Shown piece after piece: positions 11,182 through 21,639 of a stretch of DNA of 64,000 bases. Origin of the DNA: Trachythela sp. YZ-2020 (Eukaryota; Cnidaria; Anthozoa; Malacalcyonacea; Clavulariidae); contig JADLSH010000036.1 of the NCBI GenBank assembly GCA_016169945.1, positions 372,001 to 436,000 on the forward strand, in the 5' to 3' direction. Every line of letters begins with the position of its first letter. Positions within the stretch are counted from its first letter, which is position 1. A model generated the notes under the pieces. It made no database searches and was not told where the DNA came from. It was given only the letters and a program-made list of their open reading frames with translations. The translations under genes and the position numbers were made by a program.

Positions 11182-11754
11182 GTATGTTAACATATCAATA
11201 CATCATTATACTAGCCAGTTAAATGGTCTGTTATTAGTCAGCGAGTCTGCACGTTAATTGGTCCAGAGAAACAAAACGTTTTGAACCTTCCTCCTGGTAG
11301 GATTTTGGGTTTTCCAGACCTTGCGCACTATAACTGGAAATTTTCCGACATGCAGGCTTTTGGCTGAGTAGGTATGTTCCTCTACCTACGTGAATTGACT
11401 CTTGATTGACCCTTGACTCTCGCTACACTGTTATGCCAATTACACCATGGTTCTTTGTCAGGCTTTGTAATGCTCTATTAAGTGTTTTACTTTCAACTTT
11501 CCTCAATGCCAGTAAACCTTCCTCACGGATGGTACCACATACCCGCAGCTTTTTTGCAACTATGAATCGATTATTCTGTCAATAGTTATCTATTCAATCA
11601 ATTTTCGTACCGTCCATTGGTTTATTCATGGACAAGCATCACAAGAAATGTTTAGTATTTCAAGAGCGTGCATGTGACCGAAGTACCTTGTTGTGTATTT
11701 CCCGGCTCTCTTAAATCATTTCCTCATCTCAACAACACCATTTCCTTTATCCAG

Positions 11755-11927
11755 ACATGCATGGCAGGCTTCTTCTCCAGTCAAACTTGAAAGCAGAAGT
11801 GTATATTATCTAGAGGCATTAATGAAAGAAGGTGTTAAGGATGACCATCTCACGGTTGCCGTGAAGTATCCAAGTGGAGAACCACCAATCATAATTCCTA
11901 ACAGAGACCTGTTTGATAATCCTCCAG
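11755..11927 (+). CDS. Exon C: C-terminal third of PA14 domain 1 (copy 1)
   Basis: A 173-nt exon between TATCCAG and GTATGA, encoding WQASSPVKLESRSVYYLEAL then KEGVKDDHLTVAVKYPSG. This is the S-P-V-x-L...YY-x-E-A-L-x-K-E-G...DHL-x-V closing strand set of PA14. Unlike the paralogs it has Lys-Asp in place of the Gly-Gly that precedes DHL. It ends in phase 1 after DNPP. Confidence 0.87.
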
Positions 11928-12380
11928 GTATGAAGATGCATTTTGTGTTTAAGGTTCATAAAGTTATTGTTAACTATGTTCTGCACTCTATCAACAGCAA
12001 AATTTTAGGAGACTTAGTTCGACTATGTATTTAATTTATTGTAACAGATATGTCTAAATATCTTGTACACACTTCCTTCCTATATTATTGTTCTAAGTAA
12101 CTGACGTTCCTTCTTCAAAGATTCCACTTTGTCCTATTCCATTGCAAGAAATACGATTGTTACAAAAGTTGACATTTAGCCTCACAGTGAGCCTTTTACA
12201 TAACACTTAGCATAACAATAGCCCCATCTAGCCTTCTCCATGCCATCCAGTCACAGATGTCGGCCTTAGTACCCTATTAAGTACAATAAAATATTTTCTT
12301 AATATTTGTATATTTGTTCTTTTGTATATATTTTTGATACCCATAGCCAATGTATTGACAACATTGTATTTTCTATACAG

Positions 12381-12425
12381 CTTCAACTAAACAGCTTCTT
12401 CAATCCTCCAGAACATCAATACCAG
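12381..12425 (+). CDS. Exon D: linker exon (copy 1)
   Basis: A 45-nt exon between TATACAG and GTAATG with phase 1 at both ends, encoding STKQLLQSSRTSIP. It joins exon C (DNPP-A) to exon E (EHGVTMQMW) and forms the inter-domain linker. Confidence 0.75.
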
Positions 12426-12520
12426 GTAATGTTATCTCTACTATTGCTATAAATCATGTCAAAAATTTGTATGTGAATGTGGAAGATTATCAGGGAATCT
12501 CCATATACATAATTTTTCAG

Positions 12521-12693
12521 AGCATGGAGTCACAATGCAAATGTGGTTCAACATTCCTGGAAATGCTCTAAATGGTCTAACTACTAACCCAAGATATCCT
12601 GGAAAACCTGATATTTCCAGTAAATTACATGGATTGGAAACACCAGCAAATATTGAAGATAACTATGGGGTACGCCTGACATCTTACTATATG
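12521..12693 (+). CDS. Exon E: N-terminal third of PA14 domain 2 (copy 1)
   Basis: A 173-nt exon between TTTTCAG and GTGAGT, encoding EHGVTMQMWFNIPGNALNGL...NYGVRLTSYYM. In the ancestral gene it would splice to exon F. After the tandem duplication its next downstream partner is B', so the middle PA14 domain is a fusion of an E-type start with a B/C-type remainder. Its protein sequence equals that of E', with only silent change seen. Confidence 0.87.
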
Positions 12694-12829
12694 GTGAGTT
12701 GCTAATGTCACTGTTATATTTTATCCAAAACTGGAAAGAGGAAATAATTTTCCCCTTTTATGTATCTATAATTCCATGCACGTAAATTAATGAAAGTCAG
12801 TAAGTGGATGTGTGCTAATCATCCTTATT

Positions 12830-13102
12830 TGCAGCTGAGAGCTGAGCTAAGTTACAAAGGAGGCAGCTCGATGGCTTGTTGAAGGCTCCTCTGGCTGCCA
12901 ATGTATGACTGATGTCTGATTAGGGAGCACAGCAACGATGGAAGGGTTAGCTTGGGTCTTATCCAAACTCACCCTGTTGGCATTCCCTGTGGGAGGAAAC
13001 TAGAGTACCCGAAGGAAACCTGCGACTTGCGGTAGAGTGTTGACTGACTTTTTTCACATAAGTGTCACGAGTCCGCAGCAAGAATCGAACCCACGATCTC
13101 AG
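12830..13102 (-). repeat. tRNA-derived SINE, head truncated by the duplication junction
   Basis: Read on the minus strand it contains a B-box (GGGTTCGATTCTTG, complement at about 13078-13091) and a body with a GGGTACTCTAGTTTCCTCCC-like block. The A-box half present in the sister copy at 21640-21940 is missing here, because the tandem duplication junction falls within the SINE at about 13102. Confidence 0.72.
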
Positions 13103-13142
13103 AGGTGGTTTATCAAGAAAATGAACAAAATGGACAAATTAT

Positions 13143-13335
13143 TGTCGAAAGATAAGTTACTAATATAGCGTTATGAGCGTATAACATTAAGTACGAACTG
13201 TTACAGTTGGTCAGCGGACCGTCGACATGAGCAATAAAACAATACGTACCTTGCACGTTGTTAACTTGTTAGAAGTTGTTAAAATATATCCTCGAATATA
13301 GTACAAATATAACCTGGTCCTCGTCTTATCTGACA
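13143..13335 (+). repeat. 5' LTR of BEL/Pao element 1
   Basis: A 193-bp LTR, TGTCGAAAG...TCTGACA, differing from the 3' LTR at 19062-19254 at four positions (about 2%). It is preceded by ATTAT (13138-13142), repeated after the 3' LTR (19255-19259): a perfect 5-bp target duplication. Confidence 0.95.
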
Positions 13336-13340
13336 TAATA

Positions 13341-13354
13341 TGGTGCCGTGACCA
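13341..13354 (+). other. Primer-binding site of BEL element 1
   Basis: TGGTGCCGTGACCA lies 5 nt after the LTR. The same 14 bases occur at the corresponding place of BEL element 2 (41127-41140). TGG complements the CCA end of a tRNA; the tRNA species is not assigned. Confidence 0.8.
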
Positions 13355-13372
13355 GGATTAATTCAAAACAAA

Positions 13373-15220
13373 ATGGAAAAACAACCGGAATCCTTACCAA
13401 GACTTCAAGCATCGAGAGCGGGCTACAGAGCACATTTAACACAAACTATCAAAAAAGCAACAAATATTTTACAAAAGGAAGCACTTACGAACGTTGATAT
13501 TGTATCTCTAACACGAATTACCGAGCAACTATCGCAGAAAAAGTCGAAACTACAAGAATTAGATGAGAAAATCGTGGCATTTGTCGAAGATCCAAAAGAA
13601 CTAGAGAAGGAAATCTTTCAAACCGAAGATATTCAAGAAGAAATTGACGAATTATCAGCTCAGATAAGTAACAGTATTAAACAGTTTTCATCTATTAAAT
13701 TGTCCCCAAGTACCACCAATGTTACCCCTGAAGTAACCCCAGTCAATTCTGAAAATACTACCACCCAAAGTCCACCAGCAACAGAAAAAAAAACTGGCAC
13801 TGAAACAAGCATAGCTACACCTAATGAAACAGTTCAACAAGATAACCATGATTCCCCTTTGAACACACAAGCACAACAATTCAATATCCCATCAACTACA
13901 CCTGTCATATCCACCCCATCATCACAAGTTCATATACCCACCCCCTCCAGTCATGTGAGTCGTCTACCAAAACTGCACCTTCCCACATTTTCTGGCAACC
14001 CCCTAGAATGGCTTACATTTTGGGACTCGTTTAATGTGGCTTTTAACTCAAACCCCAGTCTCGAAGGCGTTCAAAAGTTTAACTATCTAAGGGCACAACT
14101 GTCTGGAGATGCAGCCAGAGTTATTGCTGGTTTCCCACTCACCAACACCAACTACTCACAGGCAATTGAACTCCTAAAAATCCGTTACGGAGAACCACAA
14201 AAAATTATCAGTACCCATATGCAGGCCCTATTAAACTTACCCAACCCCACCAATGAGCTATCTAGTCTGAGAACATTTTATGATTTCATGGAAACTCATA
14301 TCAGGGGACTTACATCTCTTGGTAAGTCTCAGGAGTCGTATGGTGATCTTCTTGTTCCTATAACCCTTGGCAAACTACCCAATGAGCTTCGAAAAAACCT
14401 GGCTCGTGAACACAGCAACCCAGAGTGGACTTTCCCACAACTAAGAGAGGCTATCAATAAAGAAATTAAAATTCTTGAAGCTGGAATTCATCTTCAATCA
14501 GATAACAGCATCAGAACCAACCCATTCCCCTCCTCAACCGCATCATTTCTTACCCAGCAATACCTTCCTGCCAGAAGACACCCACTGCCATGGAATCAAC
14601 CATCTGTTTATCCAAAACCAAAGAAATGTGTATATTGCCAGAAACCACACTCACCGAACGACTGCAAAGTGATTACAGACTGTACAAAACGCTGGACAAC
14701 TGTGAAGGAAGAAAAACTTTGCTTCAACTGTTTGGGTCATCACAAATCCTCTGCATGCCAATCGAAGAAACGCTGTCGCAAGTGTAAAGGCAAACATCAC
14801 ACCAGTCTTTGTACAGCTGAACCTGTGAAACCACCACCACCTTCGACATTTGCACCACCTCCACCATCCACACTTCCTGCATCACATGTGTTACCTACCG
14901 CACCTGCACCACCCACCCCACCCTCGCCATCAACTCAACTGAATGTAACAACTCCCAACAATGATGTCCATTCTACCCCAGATCCCACCACTTGTTTGTC
15001 CACCTCCAACAACACGGTAACCCTCCTCAAAACTGCCACAGCAACAGTAGGCGCACAACACACCTATTGTACAGCCAACATCCTCTTCGACGAAGGCGCA
15101 CAAAGATCATTTATCACCAAAGATTTGGCAGCCCAACTGCACATACAACCCACGGGAAAGGAAGTCATCATATCAGTTTATCAGCCTTTGGTGCCCAAAC
15201 ATCAGCTGCACAAACCTTAG
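13373..15220 (+). CDS. BEL element 1 Gag and start of protease
   Basis: A 615-residue open frame from an ATG 38 nt after the LTR. Residues 1-110 are a charged coiled-coil-like N-terminus. About 110-200 is a Ser/Thr/Pro-rich linker. About 200-370 matches the BEL Gag capsid-like region (LPKLHLPTFSGNPLEW start, DUF1759 type). Three Cys/His knuckles follow (CVYCQKPHSPNDC, CFNCLGHHKSSAC, CRKCKGKHHTSLC). After a proline-rich tract an aspartic-protease-like motif LFDEGAQRSFIT appears. The frame is lost at about 15175 and the protein continues in another frame (15180-16662). Confidence 0.92.
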   Translation: MEKQPESLPRLQASRAGYRAHLTQTIKKATNILQKEALTNVDIVSLTRITEQLSQKKSKLQELDEKIVAFVEDPKELEKEIFQTEDIQEEIDELSAQISNSIKQFSSIKLSPSTTNVTPEVTPVNSENTTTQSPPATEKKTGTETSIATPNETVQQDNHDSPLNTQAQQFNIPSTTPVISTPSSQVHIPTPSSHVSRLPKLHLPTFSGNPLEWLTFWDSFNVAFNSNPSLEGVQKFNYLRAQLSGDAARVIAGFPLTNTNYSQAIELLKIRYGEPQKIISTHMQALLNLPNPTNELSSLRTFYDFMETHIRGLTSLGKSQESYGDLLVPITLGKLPNELRKNLAREHSNPEWTFPQLREAINKEIKILEAGIHLQSDNSIRTNPFPSSTASFLTQQYLPARRHPLPWNQPSVYPKPKKCVYCQKPHSPNDCKVITDCTKRWTTVKEEKLCFNCLGHHKSSACQSKKRCRKCKGKHHTSLCTAEPVKPPPPSTFAPPPPSTLPASHVLPTAPAPPTPPSPSTQLNVTTPNNDVHSTPDPTTCLSTSNNTVTLLKTATATVGAQHTYCTANILFDEGAQRSFITKDLAAQLHIQPTGKEVIISVYQPLVPKHQLHKP

Positions 15221-16662
15221 AATCCACCATTGTTAATGTGAAGACAAACCGCAACGAAGAAATTCCACTACAGGTCCTCATTGTTGAAAATATTGCAACG
15301 CCCCTTCAACTTCGTTCCCATGATGACATCAGCACCCTTCCATATTTAAGAGAACTCCCTCTCGCACATCCTGTGACTAGCAATGAGAACTTTCAAATTT
15401 CACTCCTAGTTGGCGCAGACCATTATTGGGATCTCGTTGAAGATCAAGTCATCCGTGGCAACGGTCCAACAGCTATGCAGTCTAAGATTGGCTACCTACT
15501 ATCAGGTCCACTACCAATCCCTCACTCAGTTAACGAAGTCGCCAACTTTCTCACCCTTTCCATTTCACCCATGCACGATGATGACCTCCAACGATTTTGG
15601 TCGTTAGAATCAATAGGTATCACTCCACCAACTGATGAAGACCCACATAAACAGTTTCTTGAAGATTACCAACGTTCGTCTATCACTCGTGAAGCCAGTG
15701 GCGGTTACAATGCAGGGTTCCCATGGAAAAAGGAACACCCTCCACTTCCATCTAACCACACCATATGCGAAGGCAGAACACGATCCATGGCACGTCGCTT
15801 AAGTCGTACACCAGAGCTCCTCAAAACGTATGGGAACATACTAACCGATTATGAAAATCGAGGTTTCATTGAAAAAGTCGATGTTGCCCAACCTTCAGAC
15901 AACGCCCACTACATTCCACATCATCCTGTTAAGAAAGAGTCCTCTACAACACCAGTCAGAATAGTTTTTGATTGCAGCTGCCGTCAAAACTCCAACTCAC
16001 CATCATTAAACGATTGCCTCGATGTTGGACCACCATTCCTGAACGACCTATGTGCCATCATCTTGAGATTTCGAACATACCCCTTTGGATTCTCGACAGA
16101 CATTGAGAAAGCATTCCTACATGTGGGACTTCCTGAATGCGATAGAGACTTTACTAGATTTCTATGGTTATCTGACCCCAACGATCCAGAAAGTCCATTT
16201 GAAATTTACCGCTTTAAAGTTGTCATATTCGGTTCCACAAGCTCTCCCTTTATGCTCAATGCAACGTTGCATTCCCACCTAGATAACTACGAATCACCAG
16301 TCGCTAAGGACATTAAGAACGATTTGTACGTGGACGACTTCATCTCTGGACGAGACACAGAAAAAGAAACCCTTCAGTATTACAACGAATCACGATCCAT
16401 CATGGCTGAAGGAAAATTTAACTTACGTTCGTGGACATCTAACAGCAAAGTCCTCCGTGATCAAGCAACCAGCCAGCACGTAGCTGACCCCAACAAAGTC
16501 GTTAACCTCCTCGGCTTGAAATGGGATCCCACCTCCGACAACTTGAGTTTCAATCAACGAGCCATTAGTCCTTCATCCGTCCATCTTATTACCAAGCGTG
16601 AAATTCTACGGGAGTCATCGAAAACGTTTACCCACTCGGTATCCTATCACCAGTTACCGTAA
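15180..16662 (+). pseudogene. BEL element 1 protease end and reverse transcriptase (frameshifted)
   Basis: Continues from Gag-protease in a different frame with FGAQTSAAQTLEST. It then shows the pre-RT region and the RT palm: VRIVFDCSCRQNSNSPSLND, STDIEKAFLHVGLPE, FGSTSSPFML and the catalytic box LYVDDFISG, with both aspartates present. The frame breaks at about 16640, just after the RT thumb region, and continues as GILSPVTVRAKLLLQELW in the next frame. The RT is intact in sequence, but the polyprotein is broken on both sides. Confidence 0.9.
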
Positions 16663-17333
16663 GAGCAAAACTCCTACTCCAAGAGTTATGGCAGCGGAAT
16701 TTCGAGTGGGATGAGCCACTTCCTCCAGAGCTAGCAACAACATGGACCAACATTGCCAAGGAGATCGAGGATGCCACCACAACAGTGCTACCAAGATGCC
16801 ACTTCTCACCAGGGACCACTACTCCCTCTAGCACCCAACTACACGTATTTGCTGACGCAAGCATGAAAGCGTATGGCGCAGTCGCATACTTTCATAATGG
16901 AACCGAGACATCGATGGTCATCGCCAAATCACGAGTTTCACCCCTCAAGAAATTGACATTGCCTCAATTAGAACTCATGGCAGCATTAACTGGCGCAAGA
17001 TTAGCCAATTTTGTCCAACAAGCCATGAAACAAAGATACAACAACCTCACAGTCAAGTTATGGACTGACAGTGAAATCGTCCTTCACTGGCTAAACAGCA
17101 ACAAGGCTTTGAAACCATTCATCGCGAACCGTGTCCGAGAAATCAAAGCGCTCTATAACACAACGCATTGGAACCATTGCCCTACCAAGAGCAACCCAGC
17201 TGACCTACTCACTCGTGGTGTTTCAGCCCAACAATTCCACGCATCAACTCTGTGGAAATACGGCCCGAATGGGTACCACATCAATCACTATGGCCCATTT
17301 GGAACCCATCCCAAACCCTCAACATCAACATAG
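16640..17333 (+). pseudogene. BEL element 1 RNase H domain (frameshifted)
   Basis: Carries the BEL RNase H pattern: [45 protein letters not shown] and NPADLLTRG. The open frame from ATG at 16785 runs to a stop at 17333, but homology starts earlier and continues in another frame (from about 17270). This is one more frameshift rather than a separate gene. Confidence 0.9.
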
Positions 17334-18661
17334 TCGATATAGATGACACAGAACCCACAACCGATGAATCCACAACCACTGAGTCAATACCATCGACCAA
17401 CGGACTTGGTATCCATCAAATCATTGATGTGTCAAGATACAGCACACTCGACAAACTGCTCAATGTTACAGCTTACGTCCTGAGATTTCTTCAACTCCTG
17501 CAAAAGAAATCGACCACAACAGGGCGACCAACCATCGAAGAGAGACGTGAATCTCAGCACCTATGGGTACAGAACACCCAGAACATCACCTACCATAAGG
17601 AAATGAACAATATCAAAGCCAAGTCGAAAACACGTTTACCCCTCGTTAGACAACTTCGTTTGTTCGTCGACGCTAAAGGTTTTCTTCGCTGTGGCGGTCG
17701 AATCCATAATGCCCCACTTTCCGAGCAAGAAAGGCACCCGTACCTTCTCCCACCAAACCATCCTTTCACATCACTCATTGTTTACGAAGCCCACGCGCGA
17801 CAACTTCACTCTGGCACCGCGTCAACAGTCACAGCACTACACCAGAACTTTTGGATCATATCCATGCGTCAGTACGTCAAAAAACTACTCAGACGGTGTG
17901 TAACCTGCAGAAAACTCGAAGCAACAGCTTACAACGCCCCAGATTCAGCCCCACTTCCGAAGATAAGAATGCAACAAACAGAACCTTTCTCCGTCACCGG
18001 TGTTGATTATGCTGGCCCACTGTACGTCAGAGAAAACGGCGGCGAGATCAAGAGTTACATTTCTTTATTTACCTGTGCTGTCACCAGAGCCATTCATTTG
18101 GAAGTGGTCACAGACTTAACAGAGAGAAGTTTCCTGCAAGCATTCCGACGTTTTGCAAGCCGCAAATCGTTACCCCGACTCATGGTATCGGACAATGCGT
18201 CAACCTTCATGGCTGGTGCTAAAGCACTCGAACACCTGTTTCAATCGCTGTCTCTAAAAGAAGAATTCACTAGACGAGGTGTTGAGTGGCAGTTCATTCC
18301 GAAACGAGCTCCTTGGTTCGGAGGCTTCTGGGAAAGGCTTATCGGATTATCGAAGAATGCCCTCAAGAAAACGCTGGGAAGAGCATTCATAACCTTGCTT
18401 GAGCTCCAAACGCTTATAGTCGAAATAGAAGGAATTCTAAACGACCGACCACTCACATACGTTTCAAGCGATATCCAAGATGACGAACCATTAATCCCCT
18501 CCCATCTTCTACATGGAAGGATAATTACGTCCTTGCCTTATCCACGTATTGATGAAGATGGGTTGGTGGATCCTGATTATGGAGACGATTCCGAGATTAG
18601 AAGACGAAACAAATTACAAGCTGCAGTTTTACAACGTTTTTGGTCTCGCTGGAGACATTAG
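17270..18661 (+). pseudogene. BEL element 1 integrase, ending at a premature stop
   Basis: Contains the HHCC zinc finger (HLH..GTAST..., CVTCRKLEA), then the DDE core: VTGVDYAGPLY (Asp), LMVSDNASTFMA (Asp) and GGFWERLIGLSK (Glu), all three catalytic residues present. The C-terminal region has ILNDRPLTYVS and RFWSRWRH. The frame stops with TAG at 18659-18661, but the following codons read YLTSLREFH in the same frame. A single G-to-T change from the expected Glu codon would explain it. The rest of the C-terminal domain follows in scattered frames to about 19075. Confidence 0.92.
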
Positions 18662-19061
18662 TATCTAACATCTCTTAGAGAATTCCACAGAACCAGTGGA
18701 AACAATCAACAACAAACCATCAGGGCGATATCGTGTGTTGGTCCGACACACAACCAGATGTTCATGGAAATTGGCAGTCACCAGCAAGCCTCTCAAGTCA
18801 AAAATGAAATTTAGGATTAGCCGCCAACATTCGCTTTGATTTGGCAAAACTGGCCCTACGAACATCACGAAACAGAATCCATTTGGAAGGGAAGATTGAA
18901 AAAAAGAAAATCAAAAGGACAGTCAAACGGAACCTAAAAACCATTACCACGTCTGACCCTATTACCATTCCAAACCCACCACAGCAGAAAAGAACAGCAG
19001 CGTTGGAAGCAAGAAAAAGGATCTCCGCTTGGGCACAAGAACTTCGCCCGGCCCCGCAGGA

Positions 19062-19254
19062 TGTCGAAAGATAAGTTACTAATATAGCGTTATGAGCGTA
19101 TAACATTAAGTACGAACTGTTACAGTTGGTCAGCGGACCGTGGACATGAGCAATAAAACAATACGTACTTTTCACGTTGTTAACTTGTTAGAAGTTGTTA
19201 AAATATATCCTCGAAAATAGTACAAATATAACCTGGTCCTCGTCTTATCTGACA
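19062..19254 (+). repeat. 3' LTR of BEL/Pao element 1
   Basis: 193 bp, TGTCGAAAG...TCTGACA, four mismatches to the 5' LTR, followed by the target duplicate ATTAT at 19255-19259. Confidence 0.95.
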
Positions 19255-19825
19255 ATTATATCAACTTGTTAAATGAGTAGGATTCACTAGCACTCATAGC
19301 GGACTTTCCATCTACATGATACTACTAGCCAGAGCAGAATTTTTGTCTCGTACTTGATGGAAAAATCAGGCCAAAATGGACCTTCTCCTAATTTGATTCA
19401 AATTTTCAGGCCAGATCAGTCTCCCAAATTTTGTATTACATTTAACAATTTAATCAATCTGACCAGTCTGACCGTGTTAATGGAAAGCGCGCATAGACAG
19501 TACAAGTCTGAAAATGGTAGTAGGGGTAGCTAATAAAACCTAATGTTAAGTATGCTCTTTGGTCTTTGAAGATGTGGACGTATGGTGACGTCACTGGTTG
19601 CACAGAAAAATAGATAAAAGTTGTAAATAAAACTCTACAGAGACATCACTGAGGTGGCAAATTCGTTTCTAAATCCAGGACATTTTTACACCTCACGTCC
19701 ACGTTTTCAAAGGTCAAAGGCAGTTTTTCAATGCTTAGTGCAAACTTTAAGCTAGCTGTCATACATACTGTACTATAAAGTATACAGTACATCGCGGGTA
19801 TGCAGTATTTTTGCTTAATTTTTAG

Positions 19826-19971
19826 GCTCCGCGTACAGGAACATATACATTCTATGTTGCTGGTGATAATCAATGTCGGTTGTCACTTAGCAGTGATGAG
19901 AAGCCAGAGAACCTGAAAATCCTTGTGTGGTTCCCTCAAGGTCGATGGACTAGTCCAAACAACTTCAATCG
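19826..19971 (+). CDS. Exon B': middle third of the chimeric PA14 domain (copy 2)
   Basis: A 146-nt duplicate of exon B with the same TTTTTAG acceptor and GTATGT donor. The protein begins APRTGTYTFYVAGDNQ and ends TSPNNFNR. It is open with no stop or frameshift and stays in phase when spliced from exon E. Confidence 0.86.
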
Positions 19972-20544
19972 GTATGTTAACATATCAATACATCATTATA
20001 CTAGCCAGTTAAATGGTCTGTTATTAGTCAGCGAGTCTGCACGTTAATTGGTCCAGAGTAACAAAACGTTTTGAACCTTCCTCCTGGTAGGATTTTGGGT
20101 TTTCCAGACCTTGCGCAAAATAACTGGAAATTTTCCGACATGCAGGCTTTTGCCTGAGTAGGTATGTTCCTCTACCTAAGTGAATTGACTCTTGATTGAC
20201 CCTTGACTCTCGCTACACTGTTATGCCAATTACACCATTGTTCTTTGTCAGGCTTTGTAATGCTCTACTAAGTGTTTTACTTTCAACTTTCCTCAATGCC
20301 AGTAAACCTTCCTCACAGATGGTACCACATACCCGCAGCTTTTTTGCAACTATGAATCGATTATTCTGTCGATAGTTAGCTATTCAATCAATTTTCGTAC
20401 CGTCCATTGGTTTATTCATGGACAAGCATCACAAGAAATGTTTAGTATTTCAAGAGCGTGCATGTGACCCAAGTACCTTGTTGTGTATTTCCCGGCTCTC
20501 TTAAATCATTTCCTGATCTCAACAACACCATTTCCTTTATCCAG

Positions 20545-20717
20545 ACATGAATGGCAGGCTTCTTCTCCAGTCAAACTTGAAAGCAGAAGTGTATATTATC
20601 TAGAGGCATTAATGAAAGAAGGTGTTGGTGGTGACCATCTCACGGTTGCTGTGAAGTATCCAAGTGGAGAACAACCAATAATAATTCCTAACAGAGACCT
20701 GTTTGATAATCCTCCAG
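20545..20717 (+). CDS. Exon C': C-terminal third of the chimeric PA14 domain (copy 2)
   Basis: A 173-nt duplicate of exon C, encoding WQASSPVKLESRSVYYLEAL and KEGVGGDHLTVAVKYPSGEQ. It keeps the Gly-Gly-Asp-His-Leu turn also seen (as AGGDHI) in exon G, so it looks closer to the ancestral state than exon C. Splice sites TATCCAG and GTATGA are intact. Confidence 0.87.
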
Positions 20718-21169
20718 GTATGAAGATGCATTTTGTGTTTAAGGTTCATAAAATTATTGTTAACTATGTTCTGCACTCTATAAACAGCAAAATTTTACGA
20801 GATTTGGTTTGACTATGTATTGAATTTATTGTAACAGATATGTCTAATACCTTGTACACACTTCCTTCCTATATTATTGTTCTAAATAACTGACGTTCCT
20901 TCTTCAAAGATTCCACTTTGTCCTATTCCATTGCGGGAAATACGATTGTTACAAAAGGCGACATTTAGCCTCACAGTGGGCCTTTTACATAACACTTAGC
21001 ATAACAATAGCCCCAACTAGCCTTCTCCATGCCATCCAGTCACAAATGTTGGCCTTAGTACCCTATTAAGTACAATAAAATGTCTTCTTAATATTTGTAT
21101 ATTTGTTCTTTTGTCTATATTTTTGATACCCCTAGCCAATGTATTGACAACATTGTATTTTCTATACAG

Positions 21170-21214
21170 CTTCAACTAAACAGCTTCTTCAATCCTCCAG
21201 AGCACCAATACCAG
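21170..21214 (+). CDS. Exon D': linker exon (copy 2)
   Basis: A 45-nt duplicate of exon D with phase 1 at both ends, encoding STKQLLQSSRAPIP. Two residues differ from copy 1. Confidence 0.75.
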
Positions 21215-21309
21215 GTAATATTATCTCTACTATTGCTATAAATCATGCCAAAAATTTGTATGTGAATGTGGAAGAGTATCAGGGAATCTCCATATACATC
21301 ATTTTTCAG

Positions 21310-21482
21310 AGCATGGAGTCACAATGCAAATGTGGTTCAACATTCCTGGAAATGCTCTAAATGGTCTAACTACTAACCCAAGATATCCTGGAAAACCTGA
21401 TATTTCCAGTAAATTACATGGATTGGAAACACCAGCAAATATTGAAGATAACTATGGGGTACGGTTGACATCTTACTATATG
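21310..21482 (+). CDS. Exon E': N-terminal third of the last visible PA14 domain (copy 2)
   Basis: A 173-nt duplicate of exon E with GVTMQMWFNIPGNALNGL and NYGVRLTSYYM, donor GTGAGT. It splices to the single-copy exon F, so this domain preserves the ancestral E+F+G arrangement. Confidence 0.87.
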
Positions 21483-21639
21483 GTGAGTTGCTAATGTCAC
21501 TGTTATATTTTATTCAAAACTGGAAAGAAGAAAAGATTTTCCCGTTTTATGTATCTATAATTTCCATGCAAGTAAATTGATGTAAGTGAGTAAGTGGATG
21601 TGTGCTAATCATCCTTACTTGCAGCTGAGAGCTGAGCTA

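Larger units (their letters stand above)
13143..19254 (+). mobile_element. BEL/Pao LTR retrotransposon 1, structurally complete
   Basis: A 6112-bp element with two 193-bp LTRs, a primer-binding site, gag, protease, reverse transcriptase, RNase H and integrase in BEL order, flanked by ATTAT. It is inserted in an intron of the PA14 gene, in the second copy of the tandem duplication. The uninterrupted target survives in copy 1 at about 10480-10490 (GACAAATTATATCAAC). Three frame changes (about 15175, 16640, 17300) and a nonsense codon at 18659 make this copy defective. The LTR difference points to a fairly recent insertion. Confidence 0.95.

Noticed and set aside
11693..12034. 113-codon ORF over exon C taken as a single-exon gene (and the equivalent at 20483-20812)
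   Set aside because: The homology to PA14 starts and ends exactly at AG/GT splice borders (11755-11927). The additional codons on both sides are intron sequence shared by the tandem copies.
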